A stretch of DNA of 64,000 bases from Pseudanabaena sp. Salubria-1 (GTDB lineage: Bacteria; Cyanobacteriota; Cyanobacteriia; Pseudanabaenales; Pseudanabaenaceae), in the NCBI GenBank assembly GCA_023336205.1, contig JALQCR010000021.1:1-64000 (forward strand), written 5' to 3'. The position numbers and the translations under genes are program-made. Positions 51,637 to 59,763 of this stretch are shown piece by piece. The notes below the pieces were generated by a model. That model was not told where the DNA came from and ran no database searches. It saw only the letters and a list, made by a program, of their open reading frames with translations. Position 1 is the first letter of the stretch, and every line of letters begins with the position of its first letter.

Positions 51637-52738
51637 CCATACCTCTCCATTTCAAAGGGCTGAACACCAACATATCCCAACGCCTCACGATCCAATCGTT
51701 GAGGCAAGGGAGCTTGAAGTAAAAGCCCTGCTCAAGACTGTTACAGAGCCAATTCTAAACACAGATATTGTCAGTCTGGGGATGGTGAGGAATCTGCGGA
51801 TTGTGGATGATTATGTATATCTGCGGCTCTATGTGGGTAAACATCAACAATCACTAAAAGCGGAAATTGTAACTTTGTTGTCTTCTTTGGAATGGTGCAA
51901 AAAATCCTACGTGGAGATTTGCACGATCGCAGGAGTCCGCACCACCATTGCTGTCTCTAGTGGCAAAGGTGGCGTTGGCAAATCAACAACGGCGGTAAAT
52001 TTAGCGGCAGCTTTGCGATCGCAGGGTAACAAAGTGGGTTTGCTTGATGCTGATGTTTATGGCCCAAACGTGCCGCAGATGCTAGGGCTAGCTCAATCTG
52101 AAGTGAAGGTGATCGATACGCCTTTGGGTCAAAGGTTTATTCCGCTTGAAGCGCATGGAATTAAGGTGATGTCAGTAGGCTTACTGGCTGCTCCCGATCA
52201 TCCCCTCGCATGGCGGGGGCCAGTTCTGCATAAGATCATCACCCAATTCATTCAGGAAGTGGAATGGGGAGACTTAGATTATCTTCTTATTGATCTTCCT
52301 CCTGGCACTGGCGATGCTCAAATTACGATTGTCCAAGAGAGTCCGATCTGTGGCGTAATCTTAGTCACTACGCCGCAACAGGTAGCTGTAGCCGATGTCC
52401 GCCGTAGTATTCACATGTTCCGTCGGGTTGGTATTCCTGTTCTCGGCATCATTGAGAATATGAGTTATTTACTCTGTGGACATTGTGGAACGCCAAATCC
52501 AATCTTTGGTAGTGGTGGTGGACAACAACTTGCTGATGAACTCCAAGCACCTTTGCTAGGGCAGGTTCCCATTGATGCCAAGATTTGTACGGGCGGAGAT
52601 ATTGGGACTCCCCTCACACTGAGCGAGCCAGACTCGGCAGTTGGTCAAGTGTTTAGCAAAATTGCGATCGCGCTTAATACTACTTTTGCGACTTCCAATC
52701 TGGACAAACATCAAGAAGAAAAAGTTCTATTGTCTTAA
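51629..52738 (+). CDS. Mrp/ApbC-family Fe-S cluster carrier ATPase
   Basis: A 369-residue cytoplasmic protein. The N-terminal DUF59/MIP18 domain (about 25-100) is followed by a ParA/MinD-like ATPase with deviant Walker A SSGKGGVGKST (about 115), IDLPPGTGDAQ and a CGHCG (CxxC) motif in SYLLCGHCGTPNPIFG that bridges an Fe-S cluster between two subunits. It would deliver [4Fe-4S] clusters, likely to the neighbouring ferredoxin. ATG 51629 overlaps the HEAT gene stop (ATGTCTAG). Confidence 0.94.
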   Translation: MSSHTSPFQRAEHQHIPTPHDPIVEARELEVKALLKTVTEPILNTDIVSLGMVRNLRIVDDYVYLRLYVGKHQQSLKAEIVTLLSSLEWCKKSYVEICTIAGVRTTIAVSSGKGGVGKSTTAVNLAAALRSQGNKVGLLDADVYGPNVPQMLGLAQSEVKVIDTPLGQRFIPLEAHGIKVMSVGLLAAPDHPLAWRGPVLHKIITQFIQEVEWGDLDYLLIDLPPGTGDAQITIVQESPICGVILVTTPQQVAVADVRRSIHMFRRVGIPVLGIIENMSYLLCGHCGTPNPIFGSGGGQQLADELQAPLLGQVPIDAKICTGGDIGTPLTLSEPDSAVGQVFSKIAIALNTTFATSNLDKHQEEKVLLS

Positions 52739-52742
52739 TTTT

Positions 52743-52776
52743 TGATGGTGCGTTACGCTGCGCTAACACACCATCA
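52743..52776. repeat. GATGGTGCGTTACGC palindrome
   Basis: TGATGGTGCGTTACGC and its near-complement form a hairpin directly after the Mrp gene. This sequence style recurs in many cyanobacterial genomes. It could serve as a terminator. Confidence 0.65.
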
Positions 52777-52851
52777 CTGCGAATGTGTTTAAAGCTTGCT
52801 TGAGCGCATATTTGAGAAGTTAATGCATACAAATTTTCGGCTAAAGCCAAT

Positions 52852-52940
52852 ATTGTCGCCCCCTAAATCCCCCAATTCTGGGGGACTTTGAAAGAATTTT
52901 ATTTTCTTGTCCCCCCAGAATTGGGGGCTAGGGGGCGGTT
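52852..52940. repeat. C/G-run inverted repeat
   Basis: CGCCCCCTAAATCCCCCAA...ATTCTGGGGG pairs with CCCCCCAGAATTGGGGG and CTAGGGGGCG across an AT-rich centre. It lies 44 bases before the YeiH-family gene. Confidence 0.65.
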
Positions 52941-52983
52941 AATGGAATTTCCTATACAGTCACAATCATAGGGAGCCTCAACG

Positions 52984-54003
52984 ATGAATATATCTTCACC
53001 ATCTCAAGTTTGGAGATGGGTTTCTAAACGAAGCTATGGCATTTATTTGATGATTGCTTTAGCAGGAACAGCCTATTTATTGCGAAGTCTGCCGATATTT
53101 CAACTTTTTAGTCCATTGATTATCGCCATTATTCTCGGCATGATCTTTCGCAATACGATTGGAATGCCTGTCAATTGCCAAGCGGGAGTCACCTTTGCGA
53201 TGAAGCGGATTTTGCGATTTGCGATCGCTTTACTAGGACTTCAACTTAGCATAGTACAAGTACTATCGGTCGGGGTTAAAGGAATGGGCTTGATTATATT
53301 AACTCTCTTTATAACCTTTGGCTTTACCTATTGGCTAGGACGACAACTAGGAATAAGCAGAAGTTTAACCTACCTAATCGCATCTGGAACTTCCATCTGT
53401 GGGGCTTCGGCAGTAATCGCAACAAGTACCGCTACCCAAAGTTCCGATCGCGATACGACCTATGCAGTTGCGATCGTCACTATTTTTGGAACTCTATCAA
53501 TGTTTCTATATCCATTATTGCCCAACTTACTCAGCTTAACTCCTGAGACCTTTGGCATTTGGTGTGGAGCCTCTATTCATGAAGTCGCTCAAGTCTTGGC
53601 AGCATCCTATCAAGTTAGCCCGATTAGTGGCGAATTAGCGAGTATTACCAAGTTGTCGAGAGTACTTTGGCTAGCTCCAGTAATTCTGATGATCACTTAC
53701 ATATATTCCCAACGTAAGCAAGATCATGGTGACCGTCCAGCCGCCGCGATCGCAATTCCTTGGTTTATCTTTTATTTCATATTATTAATTGCTCTCAATA
53801 GTCTCAATATTTTTCCGACGGAATTTAAAAGTGCGATCGAGCAAATCAATAAGTTTCTACTGACAATTTCGATGGCAGCGATGGGAATGGAAACCAAAAT
53901 CATGCATCTTCGGCAAACTGGGCTAAAACCCCTGTACTTAGGTGCATTCTCTTGGTTGTTTATCTCTATACTGAGCCTTGGATTAATTAAGGCTTTCTAT
54001 TGA
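52984..54003 (+). CDS. YeiH-family putative sulfate/anion exporter
   Basis: A 339-residue membrane protein with about ten helices. Signature motifs are GTSICGASAVIATS and GASIHEVAQVLAAS, typical of the PSE (UPF0324/YeiH, PF03601) family. The family is usually named putative sulfate exporter, but transport has seldom been shown. The stop overlaps the next frame closely. It is the first of two carriers after the Fe-S genes and may remove the oxyanion product. Confidence 0.9.
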   Translation: MNISSPSQVWRWVSKRSYGIYLMIALAGTAYLLRSLPIFQLFSPLIIAIILGMIFRNTIGMPVNCQAGVTFAMKRILRFAIALLGLQLSIVQVLSVGVKGMGLIILTLFITFGFTYWLGRQLGISRSLTYLIASGTSICGASAVIATSTATQSSDRDTTYAVAIVTIFGTLSMFLYPLLPNLLSLTPETFGIWCGASIHEVAQVLAASYQVSPISGELASITKLSRVLWLAPVILMITYIYSQRKQDHGDRPAAAIAIPWFIFYFILLIALNSLNIFPTEFKSAIEQINKFLLTISMAAMGMETKIMHLRQTGLKPLYLGAFSWLFISILSLGLIKAFY

Positions 54004-54008
54004 GTTCC

Positions 54009-54731
54009 ATGTCATCAACCACCCTGACGCTTTTAACATCATTTATTTTATTTGTCTGTACTTTTGTGCGATCGGCGGTTGGTTTTGGTGACGCATTATT
54101 GGCGATGCCATTATTAGGGCTAATTATGAGCCTACAGAGCGCATCCCCAATTGTTGCCTTTACTGGATTTACGATTAGCTTGATTATTCTGCTGAGCGAT
54201 CCTAAATCCGTTGATTTTAATTCTGCTTGGCGATTAATTCTCTCCACTATTATCGGCGTTCCCTTTGGATTATTGCTCCTAAACTATGCGCCCGAACGCT
54301 TAGTTAAGGTTCTGCTAGGCTTACTCCTCATTCTCTATGGTATCGGCAACCTTGTCACACCAAAGATGCACCGTCTCCATGATGAAAAATATGCATTCAT
54401 ATTCGGCTTTGTCGCTGGCATCCTCGGTGGTGCATACAATACGAATGGCCCCCCGATCGCTATTTATGGAACGCTGCGGCGCTGGGCTCCTGATTATTTC
54501 AGGGCTACGATGCAATGCTACTTTCTATTTTCTGGGGTTGCCACGATCGCAGGTCACGGACTGGTAGGACTATGGACTCCGTTGGTTTGGAATTTATTTC
54601 TATGGTCTTTGCCTAGCATTTTCCTTGGTATTTACATTGGCGGTAAGGTAAATCGTTGGATTCCACAACCAATGTTTAATCGAATCATTTTTAGTTTGCT
54701 AGTAGTTGTCGGTTTTCTGTTTTTACTGTAG
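54009..54731 (+). CDS. TauE/SafE-family sulfite/anion exporter
   Basis: A 240-residue membrane protein with about seven to eight helices and the family segments SAVGFGDALLAMPLL near 24 and GILGGAYNTNGPPIAIYG near 139. TauE/SafE proteins export sulfite, sulfoacetate or similar anions. ATG 54009 is six bases after the YeiH stop. A TTG at 54000 overlapping that stop (TTGA) is an alternative start. It is co-transcribed with the YeiH gene. Confidence 0.92.
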   Translation: MSSTTLTLLTSFILFVCTFVRSAVGFGDALLAMPLLGLIMSLQSASPIVAFTGFTISLIILLSDPKSVDFNSAWRLILSTIIGVPFGLLLLNYAPERLVKVLLGLLLILYGIGNLVTPKMHRLHDEKYAFIFGFVAGILGGAYNTNGPPIAIYGTLRRWAPDYFRATMQCYFLFSGVATIAGHGLVGLWTPLVWNLFLWSLPSIFLGIYIGGKVNRWIPQPMFNRIIFSLLVVVGFLFLL

Positions 54732-54745
54732 TAATGAGCCACAGA

Positions 54746-54905
54746 TTAAAAAATCACTATCTCAAATGGCTGTTTGCGATCGCGGCGATAGATATCAAAA
54801 TCACTATCTAATGTAGCGATCGCGGCAATGTATAGTCTTTCAGAGATCGCAATTAGTCATAAATCGGCAAAGTCATCTGGGAGATCTTGATATTGATCCT
54901 TTGAT
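54746..54905 (-). pseudogene. Remnant of a PIN-domain toxin gene (VapC-like)
   Basis: On the minus strand the frame reads KDQYQDLPDDFADL, stop (TGA), LIAISERLYIAAIATLDSDF and then DIYRRDRKQPFEIVIF before TAA. The DFADL...LIA-IATLDSDF pattern is the C-terminal end of PIN-domain ribonucleases. The N-terminal two thirds are absent and an internal stop is present, so it is non-functional. Confidence 0.65.
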
Positions 54906-54908
54906 TTT

Positions 54909-55073
54909 CTAATTAGATTTTTGATGACGATTTTGAATATGTTCTAGGATGGCTTGTTTACGATTTTCGCGTAATGATGCACTTGGGGCGGCATCTTGTA
55001 AGAGGTTTGTCGGATGACCTCCTCGTCTTTGAGCTAGGGTAGCGATTAGATCGTATTCTTGAATTTTGTCCAT
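54909..55073 (-). CDS. Small hypothetical protein (54 aa)
   Basis: MDKIQEYDLIATLAQRRGGH to HIQNRHQKSN is an amphipathic, basic small protein. It lies directly upstream of the PIN remnant and downstream of the broken RelE-type gene on the same strand. No clear ribosome site. It may be a remnant of the same toxin-antitoxin loci or a genuine small gene. No family is recognised. Confidence 0.4.
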   Translation of the reverse strand: MDKIQEYDLIATLAQRRGGHPTNLLQDAAPSASLRENRKQAILEHIQNRHQKSN

Positions 55074-55418
55074 GTTTTTGTTAATTAATATGGGGGAATT
55101 GCGAATTCTCTGCTAAGCCTTGCTTATAGCTTCTTTAATTTCGTCTAGGCTCACGTCAGCTTGATCTGATTTTGCATAGATGAGTAAGAGCAAGACTAGC
55201 TCAGGTGAAACTACTTGATAGATAAGCCGATAACCGCCGCTTTTTCCTGTGGGAATATCACTGTTTTTGGCACGAACTTTAAAAATGGTGAAGTCTAAAC
55301 CAGAGATTTGATCGCCGATAAGGTTTCCATTTTGTAGCTGTTCAATAATTGGTTGTATGTCAGATTGAATTTTGCGATAACGTTTTGTTAGTGGCTTTAG
55401 ACGGCGGATGAAAGGTAA

Positions 55419-56676
55419 CTGAGATCTTGCACCATTCCTGAAAGAGTTAAGTAGGAATGGGTTTGAGAATAATTTCAAACCCATGACGAGCAGCAATATC
55501 GGCACTAATTTGGAGATACCTAAGAAGTTTCAACCAAAGGACAGAAGGAAATAAAACGGAAAGTGTCAAATCACAGGTAGCTTTCCAGTCCAAGACAGGA
55601 GGACTCGACCATTGATCAATCCAATGGGCCAAAAGATAAGCAAGCAGAGAGAGGATAAGCCAACGATAAACACCAAGTTTTGTAGATTGCCCAAAACAAT
55701 GCAAACCAAAGCGATGTTTGATGGTTTTGAAGAATCCCTCAATCGCCCAACGCTTACGACCTAACATCACCAGATAAGCACCAGAATAAGGATGAGAAGA
55801 GACAACAAAGCGTAACTCCCGTTTACTATCAGCTCTTTTGAGCCAAAACCAAGAGATCGTCAAAGGCTGAGTTAGCCCTTCTAGCAAAATTTGTTGTCCA
55901 CGTTTGCCATGACGATAAAGTTGTTTGACTGTACGGCCATCTTGAAGTTTACGATTGTTGCGTACACCGACAACGATGCGCCAAGTCTTGGCGCGGACAG
56001 TATTGAAAAACTTCACCGTACTAAACTCAGTATCAGCAAGGACAATCACAGTCTTGCCTTGGGTTAGTTGCTTGGGTACTGTCCCCAATAACTTACAAGC
56101 TAAGTCAGAGGGACTGGGGTATCCTTTGCCGCGCCATACTCTAAAACTCCATGGTACGCGCCACTCTCCATAGACCAGATACAGTACAACCAGATGTAGT
56201 CCTCGCTTTCCGTTTAGTATTCTCACCCATGGGTCTGGTTCGTTTTGGGTGGGATTGCTCAAATGTAAAAACTTGCCGCTTTTTTCTAGGGTAGTCAAGT
56301 CTATCAGTATCTTTAATGGCACTTGTTTCGATGGGCGATGCTTGGCGATTTGTCCCAAAATAGCCTGCCGTGTTGACCGAATTACTGCTCTCGTTGACCA
56401 GTTATAGTGATTGAGAAATCGGCTGAGTGCACTCGCTGATTTTATCTGTGTATGTTCTGGATAAGGATGCCTTTGTGCTTCGAGAAATAGTCCTAGTATT
56501 GCATTGAGACTTGCTGTTTGATACACACTTGGCATCAAACACAGAAGACTATACACTAGCCCTTGGGCGTGCTTAACGATGCTTTCCATGCTCGTTATTT
56601 AATTTACTACTACGCCCTTTTTTTCACATTTCTGCTCTTTCTGCAACCCCTTTTCTTGAATGGTGCAAGATCTCAG
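55419..56676 (-). mobile_element. IS4/IS701-like insertion sequence, copy 3 (1258 bp)
   Basis: Third copy with the same 19-bp ends. Target duplication is GTAA (55415-55418, 56677-56680). Length is identical to copies at 15666 and 43120. It lies inside the RelE-type toxin gene, in the same orientation as that gene. Confidence 0.95.
55447..56589 (-). CDS. DDE transposase (IS4/IS701-like), copy 3
   Basis: The 380-residue product is identical to the other two copies, with an intact frame and the same DDE segments. Confidence 0.93.
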   Translation of the reverse strand: MESIVKHAQGLVYSLLCLMPSVYQTASLNAILGLFLEAQRHPYPEHTQIKSASALSRFLNHYNWSTRAVIRSTRQAILGQIAKHRPSKQVPLKILIDLTTLEKSGKFLHLSNPTQNEPDPWVRILNGKRGLHLVVLYLVYGEWRVPWSFRVWRGKGYPSPSDLACKLLGTVPKQLTQGKTVIVLADTEFSTVKFFNTVRAKTWRIVVGVRNNRKLQDGRTVKQLYRHGKRGQQILLEGLTQPLTISWFWLKRADSKRELRFVVSSHPYSGAYLVMLGRKRWAIEGFFKTIKHRFGLHCFGQSTKLGVYRWLILSLLAYLLAHWIDQWSSPPVLDWKATCDLTLSVLFPSVLWLKLLRYLQISADIAARHGFEIILKPIPT

Positions 56677-56705
56677 GTAATGTAAAACGAACTTCAATCA
56701 TGGGT

Positions 56706-56963
56706 TTATGCTGTAGCGTCTTCCCAAAGTTGTGATACTGGGAATGTTTGCCCTGCGGCGGCAAGTCTGACAGATTCTTGTAGGTCAGCTAATATTTGTT
56801 CTTTGGGTTCTTTTTCGTCAATCCAAGCTAGACCACTAACGCTGTCAGTGTTTAAGGAATGGATTAGCTGTTGCCAAATTTCTAGAGGGACAATCACGTC
56901 GGTTGCTTTGCCTTCGGCGTTGGTGACGTAACGAATAAGGTTTTCAATTTGGGCGATCGTCAT
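56706..56963 (-). CDS. Antitoxin of the RelE/ParE-type pair
   Basis: An 85-residue protein. The start MTIAQIENLIRYVTNAEGKA and the DVIVPLEIWQQLIHSL segment suit a small antitoxin with a DNA-binding N-terminus. The C-terminal ESVRLAAAGQTFPVSQLWED would wrap the toxin. It is followed after four bases by the start of the broken toxin gene. The pairing is inferred from order and spacing. Confidence 0.75.
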   Translation of the reverse strand: MTIAQIENLIRYVTNAEGKATDVIVPLEIWQQLIHSLNTDSVSGLAWIDEKEPKEQILADLQESVRLAAAGQTFPVSQLWEDATA

Positions 56964-57009
56964 GGTGTTGGCATAGGCTATATATTTGGATTTATCATAG
57001 CAAATTTAT

Positions 57010-57079
57010 CAATTACGAATTATAAATTACGAATTACGAATTGAGATATTATAATTCGTAATTCGTAATTCGTAATTTT
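57010..57079. repeat. Heptamer array, AATTACG type, at the hsdMS 3' end
   Basis: Three or four AATTACG-type units (57011-57043) face inverse TTCGTAA-type units (57054-57079), making a hairpin directly after the minus-strand hsdMS stop. Confidence 0.75.
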
Positions 57080-59604
57080 TAACTCCCCCAAATCCGATTC
57101 AACACGGTCTGTATCTTTTTCTCAAATCTCTCGATTAGTTCGCGGTTGGCGTTGACAAGGGCTTGCTCGGCTTCGATTTCAGCAACTATTGCTTTTTGCA
57201 TTTCAATCGGTGGAACTGGAATTGGAATACTATCAACAATTGTCTGATTGATCTTTGGCATACTGCCAGCAGCGCCGACAGCATTTCTCGTCACATATTC
57301 TCGAACTGGAGAACTTTGTAAAATATTCAAAAGATAAAGGCTTGTGACTTTTGTTTCATCAGCACGAACACGAATCATTAGATCGGGATAAATAAAGTTC
57401 TCATCATCTACGTCAAATATTGCTGCCGTTCCCACAAGTTCTTTTGTATTTCCTCTTTGAAGATATATATCTCCTCGTCTGCAACGACAAGGAGAATCAA
57501 TTGGGATGTTCTCATCTAAAAACTTGAATTTTGAGAGATCCATTTTTCCTGAAGTCGTAGCAGTAAGGGTTAAAACCTTTAAATCAGTAGGATAATCGAC
57601 TGGACTGCCAGAGTATCCATTTTTTGGCTTACTTTCAATAATGTCTCCTAACTTCACTATTTCCCAATCAGGCTCGATCGCTATATGAGGTCGATAATTA
57701 TCAATGACTGCACGAGCGCCGTTGATGACTTTTTGGTAGCCTTCGATCTCGTTGACTATTTCTTGTTGTATTGCGATCGGGGGTAAAGGGATTTTGATGT
57801 TTTCAATTCCCTTATTACTGATATTGGCTTGTCGTACACCTCCACTAGAATTTGAAAATAGTGAAGCCCTAAAATGTTTCGATTGGGCAATGTAATAAAT
57901 AAAGTTTGAATCGAGTCTTAAAGTGTCAACTTCAAATTTTCCTACACGTTGGTTTAACAAAAAATCCCCTTCTATGTCAATCATACAGACATTTCCATAG
58001 TCTTCTTTTCCTATGGTTCCAGTCATGGAAACTAAAATATCTCCTTTCTTTAGCAAATAATTTTGATACTCATCCTTAAAAGAATCAGGTAGAAAAGCAG
58101 GAGAATTTTGACAGCCAAAAAACATTCGCTTTACATTTCCCATACGAATTAATTGAGTTCCTTCTTCCACGAAATTAGAACTTGAAAAAGCATAACCACC
58201 CTTGATTTTACAAACTTCACCAAGCTCAACTATGGGGAAAGAATTATTTATAACATTTCCTTCTCGATACCTTTCCCCACTTAAATTATAATCACCATTA
58301 GCCGCAATACTAGACTTAGGAACAATCAAAACCCGATCATCCTCACTCGTAATTCCCAATTCGTAATTCGTAATTGACAATTCGTAATTCCTAATTTGCT
58401 CCAACACAAAAGGCAAATCATCCCCCTCAACCGCCCGCCTTTGAGCGCCCAAACCAAAACCATCATTCTCCACTTTAAAAAATGCAATCTTATCCGTCTT
58501 CTTCGCCAAAGACTTATCCAAAATTAAAATCGAAGTCTTCACCCCAGAATAAGGATTAAAAACCCCAGCAGGAAGCGAAATCACCGCCACCAGCGAGTTC
58601 TCAACCAACATCTTACGCAAATCCTTATAAGCAGTCTGACTCTGGAAAATAATCCCCTCAGGCACAATAATCCCTGCCCTACCCCTTGGCGAAAGATGTT
58701 CCGCCATATAGTCCACAAACAGAACCTCACTCCGTTTTGCCTTAATCGAAAACCGCTTATGGGGCTTAATCCCACCCTTCGGCGACATAAACGGCGGATT
58801 CGCAAGGATCACATCCGCAAACTCATTCCATCGATCCTCAGAAGTCAAAGTATCGTACTCAACAATTTGCGGACTCTTAAACCCATGCAAATAGAGATTT
58901 ACCAACGACAACCGCACCATATCAGGCGAAATATCATAACCCTTAAAATTAGTCGCCATCAGCCCCTTCTCATCAGGCGTAAGCGTACTATTCCCCCAAG
59001 CATCCAGATTAGACCGCAAAATATGCTTATACGCCGAAATCAAAAAACCCGCCGTACCACAGGCTGGATCGAGAATCACCTCACCCTTTTGAGGACGCAA
59101 AACCTCCACCATAAAATCAATAATATGGCGCGGCGTGCGGAACTGTCCCGCATCCCCCTGCGAACCCAACACCGACAGCAAATACTCAAACGCATCCCCC
59201 AACCGTTCCGAATGATCGTAGGTAAACCCATCAATCACCTTCAAAAAACTCTTCAGCGTCTCAGGATCGCGATAGGGAAGATACGCATTCTTAAAAATAT
59301 CTCGAAACAACGCAGGAATTCCCGCATTCTGCGGCATCGTGCTAATCCCCTCACTGTAAAGGCTCAGCAACTCATGCCCACCCACAGTCGGACTCATCAA
59401 CCGCCCCCAACCAAACTTCGCAAATGAGTCCGCAAAAAAACTGCGATCGCCCCCCAACTCCTCCACCTCCGCATCCATATCATCCATAAACTTATAGATG
59501 AGTGCGATCGTAATCTGTTCCACCTGAGACTTCGGATCAGGAACCTTCCCCACCAAAATGTCACGAGCAGTATCGATGCGGCGTTTCGTTTCAGTGTCTA
59601 ACAT
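57079..59604 (-). CDS. Type I restriction-modification HsdM-HsdS fusion
   Basis: An 841-residue protein. HsdM covers about 1-395 with the N-terminal helical domain, RTPRHIIDFMVEVL, SAM motif I DPACGTAGFLISA and motif IV ANPPFMSP. HsdS covers about 440-841, with two target-recognition domains beginning FPIVELGEVCKIKGG and WEIVKLGDIIESKP and the central and C-terminal conserved helices (IQQEIVNEIEGYQKVI; MQKAIVAEIEAEQAL). It methylates adenine in a split target. A heptamer repeat is translated in the joint (about 400-418). HsdR lies upstream beyond a VapBC pair. Confidence 0.92.
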   Translation of the reverse strand: MLDTETKRRIDTARDILVGKVPDPKSQVEQITIALIYKFMDDMDAEVEELGGDRSFFADSFAKFGWGRLMSPTVGGHELLSLYSEGISTMPQNAGIPALFRDIFKNAYLPYRDPETLKSFLKVIDGFTYDHSERLGDAFEYLLSVLGSQGDAGQFRTPRHIIDFMVEVLRPQKGEVILDPACGTAGFLISAYKHILRSNLDAWGNSTLTPDEKGLMATNFKGYDISPDMVRLSLVNLYLHGFKSPQIVEYDTLTSEDRWNEFADVILANPPFMSPKGGIKPHKRFSIKAKRSEVLFVDYMAEHLSPRGRAGIIVPEGIIFQSQTAYKDLRKMLVENSLVAVISLPAGVFNPYSGVKTSILILDKSLAKKTDKIAFFKVENDGFGLGAQRRAVEGDDLPFVLEQIRNYELSITNYELGITSEDDRVLIVPKSSIAANGDYNLSGERYREGNVINNSFPIVELGEVCKIKGGYAFSSSNFVEEGTQLIRMGNVKRMFFGCQNSPAFLPDSFKDEYQNYLLKKGDILVSMTGTIGKEDYGNVCMIDIEGDFLLNQRVGKFEVDTLRLDSNFIYYIAQSKHFRASLFSNSSGGVRQANISNKGIENIKIPLPPIAIQQEIVNEIEGYQKVINGARAVIDNYRPHIAIEPDWEIVKLGDIIESKPKNGYSGSPVDYPTDLKVLTLTATTSGKMDLSKFKFLDENIPIDSPCRCRRGDIYLQRGNTKELVGTAAIFDVDDENFIYPDLMIRVRADETKVTSLYLLNILQSSPVREYVTRNAVGAAGSMPKINQTIVDSIPIPVPPIEMQKAIVAEIEAEQALVNANRELIERFEKKIQTVLNRIWGS
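58350..58392. repeat. Heptamer repeats inside the hsdMS reading frame
   Basis: On the + strand the stretch reads AATTCCCAATTCGTAATTCG then TAATTGACAATTCGTAATTCC. It is the same array type that borders the gene. In the coding frame it reads NYELSITNYELGIT, two near-copies of NYEL-IT. Confidence 0.8.
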
Positions 59605-59763
59605 TAAAAATTACGAATGGGGGAAAATTACGAATTATCAATTGCGAATTACGAATTGGTAGAATATTATAACTCCTAAGCCACACCCCCAAACCCAATA
59701 ACTCGTAACTCGTAACTCGTAACTCGTAATTCCTAATTCGTAATTCCTAATTCGTAATTAAAA
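59605..59763. repeat. Heptamer arrays between hsdMS and vapBC
   Basis: Direct and inverse TTACGAA/TAACTCG units occur at 59610-59660 and 59700-59760. This is the divergent promoter region of hsdMS and vapB, so promoters must lie within or beside the repeats. Confidence 0.75.

Larger units (their letters stand above)
55113..56701 (-). pseudogene. RelE/ParE-family toxin gene split by insertion sequence copy 3
   Basis: The 3' part (55113-55414) encodes LPFIRRLKPLTKRYRK...RLIYQVVSPELVLLLLIYAKSDQ, a RelE/ParE-type mRNA interferase. The 5' part (56681-56701) encodes MIEVRFT. Removing 55419-56676 and one GTAA gives a continuous 108-residue frame (MIEVRFTLPFIRRLKP...). In its present state the frame is fused to IS sequence and should not make the native toxin. 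The antitoxin gene lies four bases upstream and is intact. Confidence 0.9.

Noticed and set aside
43120..54731. The transport system as a composite transposon between IS copies 2 and 3.
   Set aside because: Each copy has its own 4-bp target duplication, so they inserted independently. The binding-protein gene also lies outside the pair.
58696..59427. A 243-residue plus-strand frame opposite hsdMS.
   Set aside because: Arg/Ile/Pro-rich antisense shadow of the HsdM coding sequence, with no start signal or domain.
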